Assembly: GCA_031431125.1 (NCBI GenBank)
Contig: JANPCX010000035.1
Coordinates: 1 to 64,000, forward strand
Direction: 5' to 3'
DNA length: 64,000 bases
Source: JANPCX01 sp031431125
Lineage (GTDB): Bacteria > Pseudomonadota > Gammaproteobacteria > Burkholderiales > Burkholderiaceae_C
The position numbers were made by a program, and so were the translations under genes. Below the pieces are notes generated by a model. The model saw nothing but the letters and a program-made list of their open reading frames with translations, had not been told where the DNA came from and ran no database searches. How positions within the stretch are numbered: the first letter of the stretch is position 1; each line of letters opens with the position of its first letter. Shown here in pieces: positions 45,850 through 55,410 of the stretch.

Positions 45850-47046
45850 ATGCCCGTTGACAGCCGTCCCCTCGTTGCCCACGTCGTCTACCGTTTCGAC
45901 ACCGGTGGATTGGAGAACGGCATCGTCAACCTCATCAACCACATGCCCGGCTCTGCCTACCGGCATGCGGTGGTGGCACTGACCGACGTGACGGAGTTTC
46001 GCCAACGGGTCACGCGGACTGATGTGGAGTTCATTTCTCTGCACAAACCACCCGGCCACGGCTTTCGGCTTTACCCCAAGCTGTACCGCCTGTTCAAACA
46101 AATGCGTCCCGCCATCGTTCACACCCGCAACCTCGCTGCGTTGGAAGCTCAGATGCCTGCTTGGGCCGCTGGGGTTCCGGTGCGCTTGCACGGCGAGCAT
46201 GGCCGCGATGTGACGGACTTGCACGGTGAGAACCGCACTTTGCAGCGTGTGCGTCGCGTTTACCGTCCCTTTGTCCACCACTACTTTGCCCTGTCGCGTG
46301 ACTTGGCGGGTTATCTGAAAGACAAAGTGCATGTCCCGGCGGGTCGCATCACCCAGGTTTACAACGGGGTCGATGTGGACCGGTTTTCGCCGCCGCCTTG
46401 CGGTGTGCGTGCGAGCATCGCAGGATGTCCCTTCAACGACCCCGGGCACTGGTTGATAGGCACCGTGGGCCGCATGCAGGCCGTGAAAGACCAGACCAAT
46501 TTAGTGCAGGCGTTTGTACTGGCCCTACAGCAGCAGCCTGCGCTGCGCGAGCGCTTGCGTTTGGTGTTGATCGGAGACGGCGCTCTGCGCGAACAATGTG
46601 CCGCCCTCTTGCGTGACGCGGGTTTGTTGGACCTCGCCTGGTTACCGGGCGAGCGCAGCGACGTGGCCGAAGTGATGCGCGGCCTGGACTGTTTTGTGCT
46701 GCCTTCGCTGGCCGAAGGCATCTCCAACACCATCCTGGAAGCGATGGCTACCGGCTTGCCTGTGATCGCCACCGATGTCGGCGGCAATGCCGACCTGGTG
46801 GTGCACGGCCAAACTGGCGAGATCGTGCCCAGCAAACAGCCCAAGGCATTGGCCAGAAGCATCGTGGGTTTGGCATTGCAGCCTGAACAAACCCGGGCTT
46901 TGGGTTTGGCCGGTCGTCAGCGTGTGCAGGCGCGGTTCAGTTTGCCTGCCATGGTGGCCACCTACCAGTTGGTCTACAACCAGCAGCTGCGGTCACCCGG
47001 CGACAATAGCCCTTCGGCGGCCAAGGGCCGCGCCGATTCCCCATAA
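45850..47046 (+). CDS. XrtA-associated glycosyltransferase (TIGR03088-like, GT4)
   Basis: GT-B fold with the family start VAHVVYRFDTGGLENGIVNL, the central VYNGVDVDRFSPP, and the donor motif VLPSLAEGISNTILEAMATGLPVIAT. The length of 398 residues is normal. It lies between the sugar dehydrogenase and amidotransferase genes with short gaps, as in other XrtA loci. Confidence 0.92.
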   Translation: MPVDSRPLVAHVVYRFDTGGLENGIVNLINHMPGSAYRHAVVALTDVTEFRQRVTRTDVEFISLHKPPGHGFRLYPKLYRLFKQMRPAIVHTRNLAALEAQMPAWAAGVPVRLHGEHGRDVTDLHGENRTLQRVRRVYRPFVHHYFALSRDLAGYLKDKVHVPAGRITQVYNGVDVDRFSPPPCGVRASIAGCPFNDPGHWLIGTVGRMQAVKDQTNLVQAFVLALQQQPALRERLRLVLIGDGALREQCAALLRDAGLLDLAWLPGERSDVAEVMRGLDCFVLPSLAEGISNTILEAMATGLPVIATDVGGNADLVVHGQTGEIVPSKQPKALARSIVGLALQPEQTRALGLAGRQRVQARFSLPAMVATYQLVYNQQLRSPGDNSPSAAKGRADSP

Positions 47047-47064
47047 ATCAAAAGACGACCCCCT

Positions 47065-49011
47065 ATGTGCGGCATCACCGGCATTTTTGACACCCGCAGC
47101 AATCGCGAGATTTCGCAGGCTGTGTTGCACCGCATGAACGAGTCGCAGTTTCACCGCGGCCCAGACGAAGGCAGCCTGCACCTGGAGCCGGGTGTGGGAC
47201 TGGGTCACCGACGTCTGTCCATCATCGACGTGGCCACGGGCCAGCAACCGCTTTTTAATGAAGACGGTTCCGTGGTGGTGGTGTTCAACGGCGAGATCTA
47301 CAACTACCAAGACCTGATCCCTGAGCTGCAAGCCCTGGGCCATGTCTTCCACACCAAGAGCGACACCGAATGCATCGTGCACGCCTGGGAGGCTTGGGGT
47401 GAGGCCTGTGTGAAGCGGTTCCGCGGCATGTTCGCGTTTGCACTGTGGGACAGAAACAAACAAACCTTTTTCATGGCGCGCGACCGGCTGGCGGTCAAAC
47501 CCATGTACTACGCACTCTTAGACGATGACCATCTGTTGTTTGGTTCCGAACTGAAGTCGCTGTTGGCCCACGGTGGGCTCAAGCGCGACATGGATCCGCT
47601 GGCGGTTGAAGAGTATTTCGCGCTCGGTTATGTGGCCGAGCCACGCACCATCTTCAAACAGGCGCTGAAGTTGCCGCCAGCGCACACTTTGGTCATACGC
47701 CGTGGTCAGCCTATTCCACAGCCCAAACCGTATTGGGATGTGCGTTTCACCTTGGGCAACCCGGTGGGTTTGACCGAAGCGTGCGAGCAGTTGGATGCCA
47801 AGCTCAAAGAGTCTGTGCGCCTGCGCATGATTGCCGAGGTGCCACTGGGTGCATTTTTGTCGGGCGGTGTGGACTCCAGCGCTGTTGTGGCCACCATGGC
47901 CGGCTTGTCTGACGCCCCGGTGAATACCTGCTCCATGGGTTTTGACGACCCCGCTTTTAATGAAGTCGAGTTCGCCAAAATGGTGGCCGACCAATACAAA
48001 ACCAACCACTATGTCGAAACCGTTGGCAGCGACGATTTCGATTTGATCGACACGCTGGCGCGGCTCTATGACGAGCCCTATGCCGACAGCTCGGCCATCC
48101 CTACCTACCGCGTTTGCCAACTGGCGCGGCGCAAAGTGACCGTGGCGCTGTCGGGCGATGGCGGTGATGAAGTGTTTGGCGGTTACCGGAGGTACCGCCT
48201 GCACTTGATGGAAGAGCGCATGCGCTCCGCGCTGCCGCAAGGGCTGCGCAGGCCGCTCTTTGGTTTGCTCGGCAAGGTTTACCCCAAGGCCGATTGGGCA
48301 CCGCGCATGTTCAGAGCCAAAACCACATTTGAAGGCATGGCACGTTCGTCGGTGGAGGCCTATTTCCATTCGGTGTCCATCCTGCGCGATCCGATGCGGG
48401 CGCAGTTGTTCAGCAGCAAGTTCAAGAACGAGCTGGCTGGTTACTCCGCCGAAGAAGTCTTCAAACGCCATGCGGCCAAGGCAGCCACTGATGATCCACT
48501 GGCCCTGATTCAGTACCTGGACATGAAGACCTATTTGGTTGGGGACATCAACACCAAGGTCGACCGCGCCAGCATGGCACATTCACTCGAAGTGCGCGAA
48601 CCGCTGATGGACCATGAACTCATCGAGTGGATGGCCACCATTCCTTCCAGCCTCAAGGTGCGTGGACAAGAGGGCAAGTTCCTGTTCAAGAAAGCCATGG
48701 AGCCCAAGCTGCCTGTCGATGTGCTCTACCGCCCCAAGATGGGTTTCGCTGTGCCTTTGGCCCGCTGGTTCCGTGGCCCACTCAAGCAGCGGGTTCAGGA
48801 CGCCGTGCTGGGTTCACGGCTTGCAGACACCGGTTGGTTCGAGCGCAGCTATTTGGAGCACCTGGTAGAGGCCCACCAAAGTGGTGCCCGCGATTACAGC
48901 GCGCCGCTGTGGACCTTGCTGATGTTCGAAGCCTTCTTGCGCCGTGTGATGGACGACACGAGTGCCGGTCAGCAGCTTGTCCGGCCTGCGACGGAAAAGG
49001 CGGTGGCTTGA
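47065..49011 (+). CDS. XrtA-associated amidotransferase (asparagine synthase-like, type 1)
   Basis: Two domains: an N-terminal class II glutaminase with catalytic Cys2 (MCGITGIFD) and the loop RGPDEGS, and a C-terminal ATP-pyrophosphatase domain with LSGGVDSSAVVA and SGDGGDEVFGGY. It should amidate a carboxyl group, plausibly of a uronic acid in the polymer. The 648-residue length matches the family. The stop shares one base with the start of the next transferase gene (TGATG). Confidence 0.95.
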   Translation: MCGITGIFDTRSNREISQAVLHRMNESQFHRGPDEGSLHLEPGVGLGHRRLSIIDVATGQQPLFNEDGSVVVVFNGEIYNYQDLIPELQALGHVFHTKSDTECIVHAWEAWGEACVKRFRGMFAFALWDRNKQTFFMARDRLAVKPMYYALLDDDHLLFGSELKSLLAHGGLKRDMDPLAVEEYFALGYVAEPRTIFKQALKLPPAHTLVIRRGQPIPQPKPYWDVRFTLGNPVGLTEACEQLDAKLKESVRLRMIAEVPLGAFLSGGVDSSAVVATMAGLSDAPVNTCSMGFDDPAFNEVEFAKMVADQYKTNHYVETVGSDDFDLIDTLARLYDEPYADSSAIPTYRVCQLARRKVTVALSGDGGDEVFGGYRRYRLHLMEERMRSALPQGLRRPLFGLLGKVYPKADWAPRMFRAKTTFEGMARSSVEAYFHSVSILRDPMRAQLFSSKFKNELAGYSAEEVFKRHAAKAATDDPLALIQYLDMKTYLVGDINTKVDRASMAHSLEVREPLMDHELIEWMATIPSSLKVRGQEGKFLFKKAMEPKLPVDVLYRPKMGFAVPLARWFRGPLKQRVQDAVLGSRLADTGWFERSYLEHLVEAHQSGARDYSAPLWTLLMFEAFLRRVMDDTSAGQQLVRPATEKAVA

Positions 49012-50249
49012 TGAGCCTGCGAATTCTCCATGTGCTGGACCACTCGATTCCGCTGCACAGTGGCTACACCTTTCGCACCGTGTCGCTGCTCCGCGAGCAA
49101 CGCAAGCTCGGCTGGCAAACCCACCACATCACCAGTCCCAAGCACATCAACTGCACGCGGGCTGAAGAAGAGGTCGATGGTTTTTACTTCTACCGCACGC
49201 AGGCAGCGCCCTCTTTGGCGGACAAAGTGCCAGTGCTGAACCAATGGGTGTTGATGCAGCAACTGCAGCGGCGCTTGCTTGAAGTGGCGCGCAATGTGCA
49301 GCCCCACATCATCCATGCGCACTCGCCAGTGCTCAATGCCTTGCCCGCCCTGAAGGTGGGCCGCCAGCTCAACATTCCGGTGGTTTACGAAGTCCGTGCC
49401 TTTTGGGAGGACGCGGCGGTGGACCATGGCACCACCTCGGAGGGCAGTCTGCGTTACCGCATGACACGTGCCCTGGAGACCCGTGCTCTGCAGCGTGCCG
49501 CCCATGTGTTCACCATTTGTGAAGGTCTGCGCCATGACATGGTGGGGCGCGGCATCCCTGCGGACAAGATCACCGTCATTCCCAACGCCGTCGACATCGA
49601 GTCGTTCAATGTCAGCGGCCAAACGGACGACGCACTGAAAGTCAAGCTGGGTTTGGCCGGTTGCACGGTGGTCGGTTTCATCGGATCGTTCTACGCCTAT
49701 GAAGGCTTGGACCTGTTGCTCGATGCCTTACCCCAAGTGATTGCCAGCCTGCCCGATGTGCGTGTGCTCTTGGTCGGCGGCGGTCCACAAGACGCAGCCC
49801 TGAAGGCCCAGGTCGCGCGCTTGAAGCTGGAGTCCTATGTAGTTTTCACCGGCCGTGTGCCGCATTCCGAGGTGCAGCGGTATTACGACCTGGTGGATGT
49901 GCTGGCCTATCCCCGTCACTCCATGCGTTTGACCGAGCTTGTCACCCCACTCAAACCCCTGGAGGCCATGGCCCAAGGGCGGCTGCTGGTCGCCTCGGAT
50001 GTGGGCGGTCACAAAGAACTCATCCGACACGGCGAAACCGGCATGTTGTTCAAGGCCGGCAGCGCGGAATCACTGGCGGACACTTTGCTTCAAGTCGTGG
50101 CCAAGAAGGACTTGTGGCCGCACTTGCGCCGCGCGGGCCGCGAGTTTGTGGAAGTCGAACGCAACTGGCGCACCTCGGTGGCGAATTACCCCAAGGCTTA
50201 CCAGTCCGCATTGGGTCTGGCGCACGTGGGAGACCTGGATGGTCTTTGA
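49011..50249 (+). CDS. XrtA-associated glycosyltransferase (TIGR04063-like, GT4)
   Basis: The ATG at 49011 gives the family start LRILHVLDHSIPLHSGYTFRT. Later motifs are VPVVYEVRAFWEDAAVDHGT, VIPNAVDIESF and the donor loop RLTELVTPLKPLEAMAQGRLLVASDVGG. The frame is open 128 codons upstream, but that part overlaps the amidotransferase gene and is not genuine. The next transferase gene starts inside its last codons. Confidence 0.93.
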   Translation: MSLRILHVLDHSIPLHSGYTFRTVSLLREQRKLGWQTHHITSPKHINCTRAEEEVDGFYFYRTQAAPSLADKVPVLNQWVLMQQLQRRLLEVARNVQPHIIHAHSPVLNALPALKVGRQLNIPVVYEVRAFWEDAAVDHGTTSEGSLRYRMTRALETRALQRAAHVFTICEGLRHDMVGRGIPADKITVIPNAVDIESFNVSGQTDDALKVKLGLAGCTVVGFIGSFYAYEGLDLLLDALPQVIASLPDVRVLLVGGGPQDAALKAQVARLKLESYVVFTGRVPHSEVQRYYDLVDVLAYPRHSMRLTELVTPLKPLEAMAQGRLLVASDVGGHKELIRHGETGMLFKAGSAESLADTLLQVVAKKDLWPHLRRAGREFVEVERNWRTSVANYPKAYQSALGLAHVGDLDGL

Positions 50250-51357
50250 GAACGCCGCCAACTTTGTGGGCATGCGGGTTGCTCTGGTCGGTCCCTTGCC
50301 TCCGCCTGCGGGTGGTATGGCCAACCAAACCCGGCAGCTGGCGGAATTGCTGCGCTCGGCGCAGGCCGAGGTGGCTTTGGTGCAAACCAATGCACCCTGT
50401 GCGGCATGGGTATCCGCCTTGCCTGGCATTCGGGCGGTATGGCGTTTGTTCCCCTATTTGCTGACGCTGTGGCGTACAGCGGGACGCAGCGATGTCTTTC
50501 ATGTGATGGCCAACTCCGGTTGGTCCTGGCATTTGTTTGCTGCGCCTGCCATTTGGGTGGCCCGCAGTCGGGGTGTGCCCGTGGTGGTGAACTACCGGGG
50601 CGGTGAGGCGGCCGAGTTTTTGTCCAAGGCACACCAGGTCGTGGGTTGGTCCATGCGCCGAGTCACTGCTTTGGTGGTGCCATCACAGTTTCTGCAAGAA
50701 GTGTTTGACCGCAACGGCATGCCCAGCCAAGTCGTGCCCAACATCATTGACCTTTCGCGGTTCTCTCCGGCGGCAGCTCCAACTGTCACTGCCGCGGGGC
50801 CGCATTTGGTGGTGGCTCGCAATTTGGAAGCCATCTATGACAACGCCACCGCCCTGCGGTGTTTCGCCCAGGTGCGTGCCCTGCATCCCGCTGCCACACT
50901 GACGGTCGCGGGCAGCGGGCCCTTGGCTGCCGAGCTTCAAACGCTGGCCAGTGAGCTGGGCGTGGCCGATGCGGTCACGTTTGCGGGGCGCCTGGACCGC
51001 GATGCGATGGCAAATTTGTATCGACAGGCCAGTGTCTGTTTGAATCCGAGTTTGGCCGACAACATGCCCAACTCCGTGCTCGAAGCCTTGGCCAGCGGCA
51101 TTCCTGTGGTCAGCACCCGTGTGGGCGGGGTACCCTTCATCGTTCAAGACGGCGTGACCGCGCTTTTGGTGCCGCCGCAAGATCCCACCGCCATGGCGCA
51201 GGCGGTCAAGCGATTGCTGGCTGAACCACAATTCAAGGCAAAACTGATCGAAGCGGGCCTGCTCGAGGTGCAGCGCTACACCTGGGCGCGTGTGGCGCCG
51301 ATGCTTGCTCAGGTCTACCGCAATTCACAACATTCAAGTCAACAAGGTCAGCGATGA
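50239..51357 (+). CDS. GT4-family glycosyltransferase
   Basis: A GT-B enzyme with VALVGPLPPPAGGMANQT at the start, VVPNIIDLSRFSP, and the donor motif NPSLADNMPNSVLEALASGIPVVSTRVGG. The ATG at 50239 is preferred since GGGAG lies 7 bp upstream; it overlaps the previous gene by 11 bp. A second Met at 50272 also fits. It is the fourth transferase of the operon, and its stop overlaps the ugd start by 4 bp. Confidence 0.9.
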   Translation: MVFENAANFVGMRVALVGPLPPPAGGMANQTRQLAELLRSAQAEVALVQTNAPCAAWVSALPGIRAVWRLFPYLLTLWRTAGRSDVFHVMANSGWSWHLFAAPAIWVARSRGVPVVVNYRGGEAAEFLSKAHQVVGWSMRRVTALVVPSQFLQEVFDRNGMPSQVVPNIIDLSRFSPAAAPTVTAAGPHLVVARNLEAIYDNATALRCFAQVRALHPAATLTVAGSGPLAAELQTLASELGVADAVTFAGRLDRDAMANLYRQASVCLNPSLADNMPNSVLEALASGIPVVSTRVGGVPFIVQDGVTALLVPPQDPTAMAQAVKRLLAEPQFKAKLIEAGLLEVQRYTWARVAPMLAQVYRNSQHSSQQGQR

Positions 51358-52700
51358 AAGTCACAGTCATAGGGTCCGGGTACGTCGGTCTCGTCACCGG
51401 CGCATGTTTGTCTGAAATGGGCAACCACGTGGTGTGTTTGGATGTGGACGCCAACAAGATACGCATCTTGAACGAAGGTGGCATCCCCATTCACGAGCCT
51501 GGGCTCGAAGCCCTGGTCAAACGCAACAAAGAAGCCGGGCGTTTGCAGTTCACCACCGACGTGGCCGCGGCGGTGGCCCACGGCACCATCCAGTTCATTG
51601 GTGTGGGCACGCCACCCGACGAAGACGGCTCCGCCGATTTGCAGTATGTGCTCGCCGCCGCGCGCAGCATTGGTCAGCACATGACGGACTACAAAGTGGT
51701 CGTCGACAAAAGCACCGTGCCCGTGGGCACCGCCGACAAGGTTCGTGCGGCCATCGGCCAAGCGTTGAAAGACCGAGGCTTGTCCATGGACTATGCCGTG
51801 GTCAGCAACCCCGAGTTCTTAAAAGAAGGGGCGGCCATTGACGACTTCATGCGCCCTGACCGCATCGTCATCGGTGCGGACGACGAGCGGGCCGTGCTCA
51901 TGATGCGTGCCATCTATGCGCCCTTCAACCGCAACCACGACAAGCTGCAAATCATGGATGTGCGCAGCGCCGAGTTCACCAAGTACGCGGCCAACGCCAT
52001 GCTGGCCACCCGAATCAGCTTCATGAACGAACTGGCCTTGTTGGCCGAGCGTGTAGGCGCCGACATTGAACTGGTGCGAAAAGGCATAGGCAGTGACCCG
52101 CGCATCGGCACCCATTTCTTGTATGCCGGCGCCGGTTATGGCGGTTCCTGTTTCCCCAAGGACGTCAAAGCCTTGGTGAAAGCGGGCGAACAAATGGGCA
52201 TCAAATTGGGTGTGCTGACGGCCGTGGAAGCGGCGAACGAACGGCAAAAGCGCGTGCTCGTCGACAAGGTGGTGGCACGTTTTGGTGAAAACCTCAAAGG
52301 CAAAACTTTGGCCCTGTGGGGCTTGGCTTTCAAGCCCAACACCGACGATATGCGCGAAGCCCCGAGCCGCGTCATCATCGACGAGTTGCTCAAACGCGGC
52401 GCCCAGTTGCGTGCCTATGACCCCGTGGCCATGGTTGAGGCCAAACGTGTGATGGGCGACCCCGCAGGCTTGACCTTTGTGGCCAACCAAACCGAAGCGC
52501 TGCAAGGTGCCGATGCCTTGCTCATCGTGACCGAGTGGCGTGAGTTCAAAAGCCCGGACTTCGATTCCATCCGCACCCTACTCAAAACACCTTTGGTGAT
52601 TGACGGTCGCAATTTGTTCGAGCCCGAGTTGATGCGCAGCCAAGGCATTGAGTACCAAGCCATTGGGCGCGGTGAATCGATCAAACAAACGGCAAGCTGA
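51354..52700 (+). CDS. ugd: UDP-glucose 6-dehydrogenase
   Basis: Oxidises UDP-glucose to UDP-glucuronate with NAD. Motifs are VTVIGSGYVGLVTGACLSEMGN, DKSTVPVGTADKVR, NPEFLKEGAA, and the catalytic GAGYGGSCFPKDVKAL with the cysteine. The C-terminal domain has LWGLAFKPNTDDMREAPS. The length is normal. It gives the substrate for the epimerase encoded at 13703. The ATG overlaps the upstream stop as ATGA. Confidence 0.97.
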   Translation: MKVTVIGSGYVGLVTGACLSEMGNHVVCLDVDANKIRILNEGGIPIHEPGLEALVKRNKEAGRLQFTTDVAAAVAHGTIQFIGVGTPPDEDGSADLQYVLAAARSIGQHMTDYKVVVDKSTVPVGTADKVRAAIGQALKDRGLSMDYAVVSNPEFLKEGAAIDDFMRPDRIVIGADDERAVLMMRAIYAPFNRNHDKLQIMDVRSAEFTKYAANAMLATRISFMNELALLAERVGADIELVRKGIGSDPRIGTHFLYAGAGYGGSCFPKDVKALVKAGEQMGIKLGVLTAVEAANERQKRVLVDKVVARFGENLKGKTLALWGLAFKPNTDDMREAPSRVIIDELLKRGAQLRAYDPVAMVEAKRVMGDPAGLTFVANQTEALQGADALLIVTEWREFKSPDFDSIRTLLKTPLVIDGRNLFEPELMRSQGIEYQAIGRGESIKQTAS

Positions 52701-52710
52701 TTTGCTCTTG

Positions 52711-54069
52711 ATGTCTTCCGCCTACACCACACTCGTTTCCCAGTTTCTTTTTCCGCTGCACGAGCGGCTGAAGAAACACAGCACTGTGCGCGTGCGCCGT
52801 GAGATGGAAGACACCCAGTGGTGGTCGCCAGAGCAACTGCGCGCTTTGCAGTTGCGCAAGTTACAGGTTTTGCTGGCCGAGGTAGGAAGCCGGGTTCCCT
52901 ATTACCGAGAACTTTTCAAGCCGCTCTCATTCGATCCAAGGGCCGTCAGCTCCTTGGACGATTTGAGAAAGTTGCCCTTTCTCACCAAAACCGAAATTCG
53001 CGCCCACACCGAGGCGCTGAAGCACGAGCAGACCCAGGGATTGGCGCGCTTTAACACCGGTGGCTCCTCGGGTGAGCCCTTGATTTTTTTCATAGGCAAA
53101 GAGCGTGTCAGCCACGACGTGGCCGCCAAGTGGCGTGCCACGCGCTGGTGGAATGTGGACATTGGTGATCCGGAGATCGTGATTTGGGGTTCGCCCATAG
53201 AACTCGGCGCACAAGACCGTGTGCGTTGGTTGCGCGATCAACTCATACGCACCGAACTCTTGCCCGCCTTTGAAATGTCAGAGGCCAAGCTGGATGGTTT
53301 TCTAGCGGCCATACGCAGCAAAAAACCCAAGATGCTGTTTGGCTACCCGTCGGCGCTGACCCACATTGCCAAACACGCGCAAAAGCGCGGCCTGGCCATG
53401 AACGAATTGGGCATTCGTGTGGCCTTCGTGACCTCCGAGCGTTTGTACGACGAGCAGCGCGCCACCATCAGCCAGGTGTTTGGCTGCCCAGTGGCCAATG
53501 GTTATGGCGGGCGGGATGCGGGCTTCATCGCGCATCAGTGTCCTGAGGGCGGCATGCACCTCACCTCGGAAGACATCATTGTGGAGCTGGTGGACAAAAA
53601 CGGCGCCCCTGTGCCCGACGGCAGTCCGGGCGAGATCGTGGTGACCCATTTGGCCACGCGCGACTTCCCCTTCATCCGCTACCGCACCGGGGACGTGGCG
53701 GTGATGGACACAGAAAAGTGCGCCTGTGGCCGTGGCCTGCCCATGCTCAAAGAAATTCAAGGCCGCACGACCGACTTTGTGGTGGCGCAGGACGGCACCG
53801 TGCTTCATGGCTTGGCCCTGATCTACGCCATCCGTGATTTACCCGGTGTCGAGTCGTTCAAAATTGTTCAAGAAAGTTTGGAACACACCCAGGTTTACCT
53901 GATCACGACACCGGCGTTTGATCCCGCTTGCATCGAAGGCATCGTGCAAACCTTCAAGAAGCGCTTGGGTGCAGCGGTTGCGGTCAACGTTGAACAAGTG
54001 CAAACCATTCCGCCTGAAAAATCAGGCAAATTTCGCTACGTGGTCAGTCGCGTGGCGCAGCCCGGATAA
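52711..54069 (+). CDS. PaaK/CapK-like adenylate-forming enzyme
   Basis: An ANL-superfamily protein of the phenylacetate-CoA ligase/CapK type. It shows FNTGGSSGEPLIF (the AMP-binding P-loop), VTSERLYDEQRATISQVFGCPVANGYGGRDAGFIAHQC, and RYRTGDVAVM. A CACGRG motif resembles the zinc-binding part of this family. The ATG at 52711 is preferred over an upstream frame that overlaps ugd. Such genes are common in capsule and XrtA loci; the acid they activate is not known. Confidence 0.88.
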   Translation: MSSAYTTLVSQFLFPLHERLKKHSTVRVRREMEDTQWWSPEQLRALQLRKLQVLLAEVGSRVPYYRELFKPLSFDPRAVSSLDDLRKLPFLTKTEIRAHTEALKHEQTQGLARFNTGGSSGEPLIFFIGKERVSHDVAAKWRATRWWNVDIGDPEIVIWGSPIELGAQDRVRWLRDQLIRTELLPAFEMSEAKLDGFLAAIRSKKPKMLFGYPSALTHIAKHAQKRGLAMNELGIRVAFVTSERLYDEQRATISQVFGCPVANGYGGRDAGFIAHQCPEGGMHLTSEDIIVELVDKNGAPVPDGSPGEIVVTHLATRDFPFIRYRTGDVAVMDTEKCACGRGLPMLKEIQGRTTDFVVAQDGTVLHGLALIYAIRDLPGVESFKIVQESLEHTQVYLITTPAFDPACIEGIVQTFKKRLGAAVAVNVEQVQTIPPEKSGKFRYVVSRVAQPG

Positions 54070-54075
54070 GCCACC

Positions 54076-55410
54076 ATGCGTGACATTCTGGTCGTTGGCA
54101 TTGTTTTGCTGGCCGCGTTGATTTCACTGCGTCGACCCTGGGTGGGCGTGATGTTGTGGACCTGGCTCAGCATCATGAACCCGCACCGCTACACCTATGG
54201 CTTCGCCTTCTCTGCACCGCTGGCTGCGCTGGCGGCGGGTGTCACGTTGCTGGGTTTATTGATGACCCAAGACCGCCATTCACCGTTCAAGGGTCCGGCG
54301 GTGATCGCCTTTGTTCTCTTCAGTTTGTGGATGACCCTGTCCTGGGGATTCGGCTTGGACCCCAACGGCGACTTTCCCCAGTGGGACAAGGTCATGAAGA
54401 TCAACTTGATGGTGTTTGTGGCGCTCATCCTGCTCAGCAGCAAAAAACATGTTTTTGCGCTCGTATGGGTGGCTGCAGGGTCGCTGGCCATCTTGGGTGC
54501 CAAGGGCGGTGTGTTCACCGTGATGACGGGTGGCAGCTACCGAGTCTGGGGACCACCGGGTTCCTTCATTCAAGACAACAACGAGTTCGCCTTGGCTTTG
54601 GTCATGACGATCCCGTTGTTGCGGTTCTTGCAAATGCAACTGGCCAACGGTTGGGGTCGGCGGGCGATGACCTTGGTGATGCTGTTGTGTGCAGCGGCTG
54701 CTTTGGGCAGCCACTCGCGCGGTGCGCTGTTGGCCATTACAGCCATGACCTTGATGCTCTGGTGGCGCGGAAAAAGCAAAGGCGCGGTCGGCATCCTGTT
54801 GATTGTTGCTGCCGTGGTGCTGGTGGGTTTCATGCCGGACGAGTGGACCAACCGCATGTCCACCATCGACAACTACCAAGAAGACCGTTCTGCCCTGGGC
54901 CGGATCAGCGCCTGGTGGACGGCGTGGAACCTGGCTTTCCACTATCCCTTGGGCGTGGGCTTTAACTTTGTTCGGCCAGAGCTGTTTGCCCTGTATTCCC
55001 CAACGCCTGACTATGTCCACGCGGCCCACAGCATTTATTTTTTGGTGCTTGGTAACCACGGCTTTTTCGGTTTGTTGTTGTTCTTGCTGATTTGGTTTTT
55101 CACTTGGGGATCGGCGGGTTGGTTGCGCAAGAACGCAGCTGGAAACCCACAAACACAGTGGGCAGCAGACCTTGGCGGCATGGCCCAGGTTTCGCTATTG
55201 GGCTATGCCGTGGGCGGTGCATTTTTGAGCTTGTCTTACTTTGACTTGCCCTACTACATCATGGTGATGGTGATGGTGGCTCGTGTTTGGGTACAAACCA
55301 AAGGCTGGGAGCGTGAACCCGTCTATGCGCGGGGATGGCGCACCATTCCTGGACTGGCAACGCGTCCAGTGCCGTCCAACGACGCGGTTCCCTCTAAAAA
55401 GACAGCCTGA
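54076..55410 (+). CDS. Exosortase A system O-ligase/polymerase (TIGR03097-like)
   Basis: A multi-helix membrane protein of 444 residues. The opening WVGVMLWTWLSIMNPHRYTYGFAF is characteristic of the putative O-glycosylation ligase of XrtA systems. A Wzy-like periplasmic loop contains GVFTVMTGGSYRVWGPPGSFIQDNNEFAL and the His segment YVHAAHSIYFLVLGNHG. It likely polymerises the repeat or joins glycan to protein. It is distinct from the two large O-ligase paralogues on the minus strand. The stop shares a base with the next start (TGATG). Confidence 0.92.
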   Translation: MRDILVVGIVLLAALISLRRPWVGVMLWTWLSIMNPHRYTYGFAFSAPLAALAAGVTLLGLLMTQDRHSPFKGPAVIAFVLFSLWMTLSWGFGLDPNGDFPQWDKVMKINLMVFVALILLSSKKHVFALVWVAAGSLAILGAKGGVFTVMTGGSYRVWGPPGSFIQDNNEFALALVMTIPLLRFLQMQLANGWGRRAMTLVMLLCAAAALGSHSRGALLAITAMTLMLWWRGKSKGAVGILLIVAAVVLVGFMPDEWTNRMSTIDNYQEDRSALGRISAWWTAWNLAFHYPLGVGFNFVRPELFALYSPTPDYVHAAHSIYFLVLGNHGFFGLLLFLLIWFFTWGSAGWLRKNAAGNPQTQWAADLGGMAQVSLLGYAVGGAFLSLSYFDLPYYIMVMVMVARVWVQTKGWEREPVYARGWRTIPGLATRPVPSNDAVPSKKTA

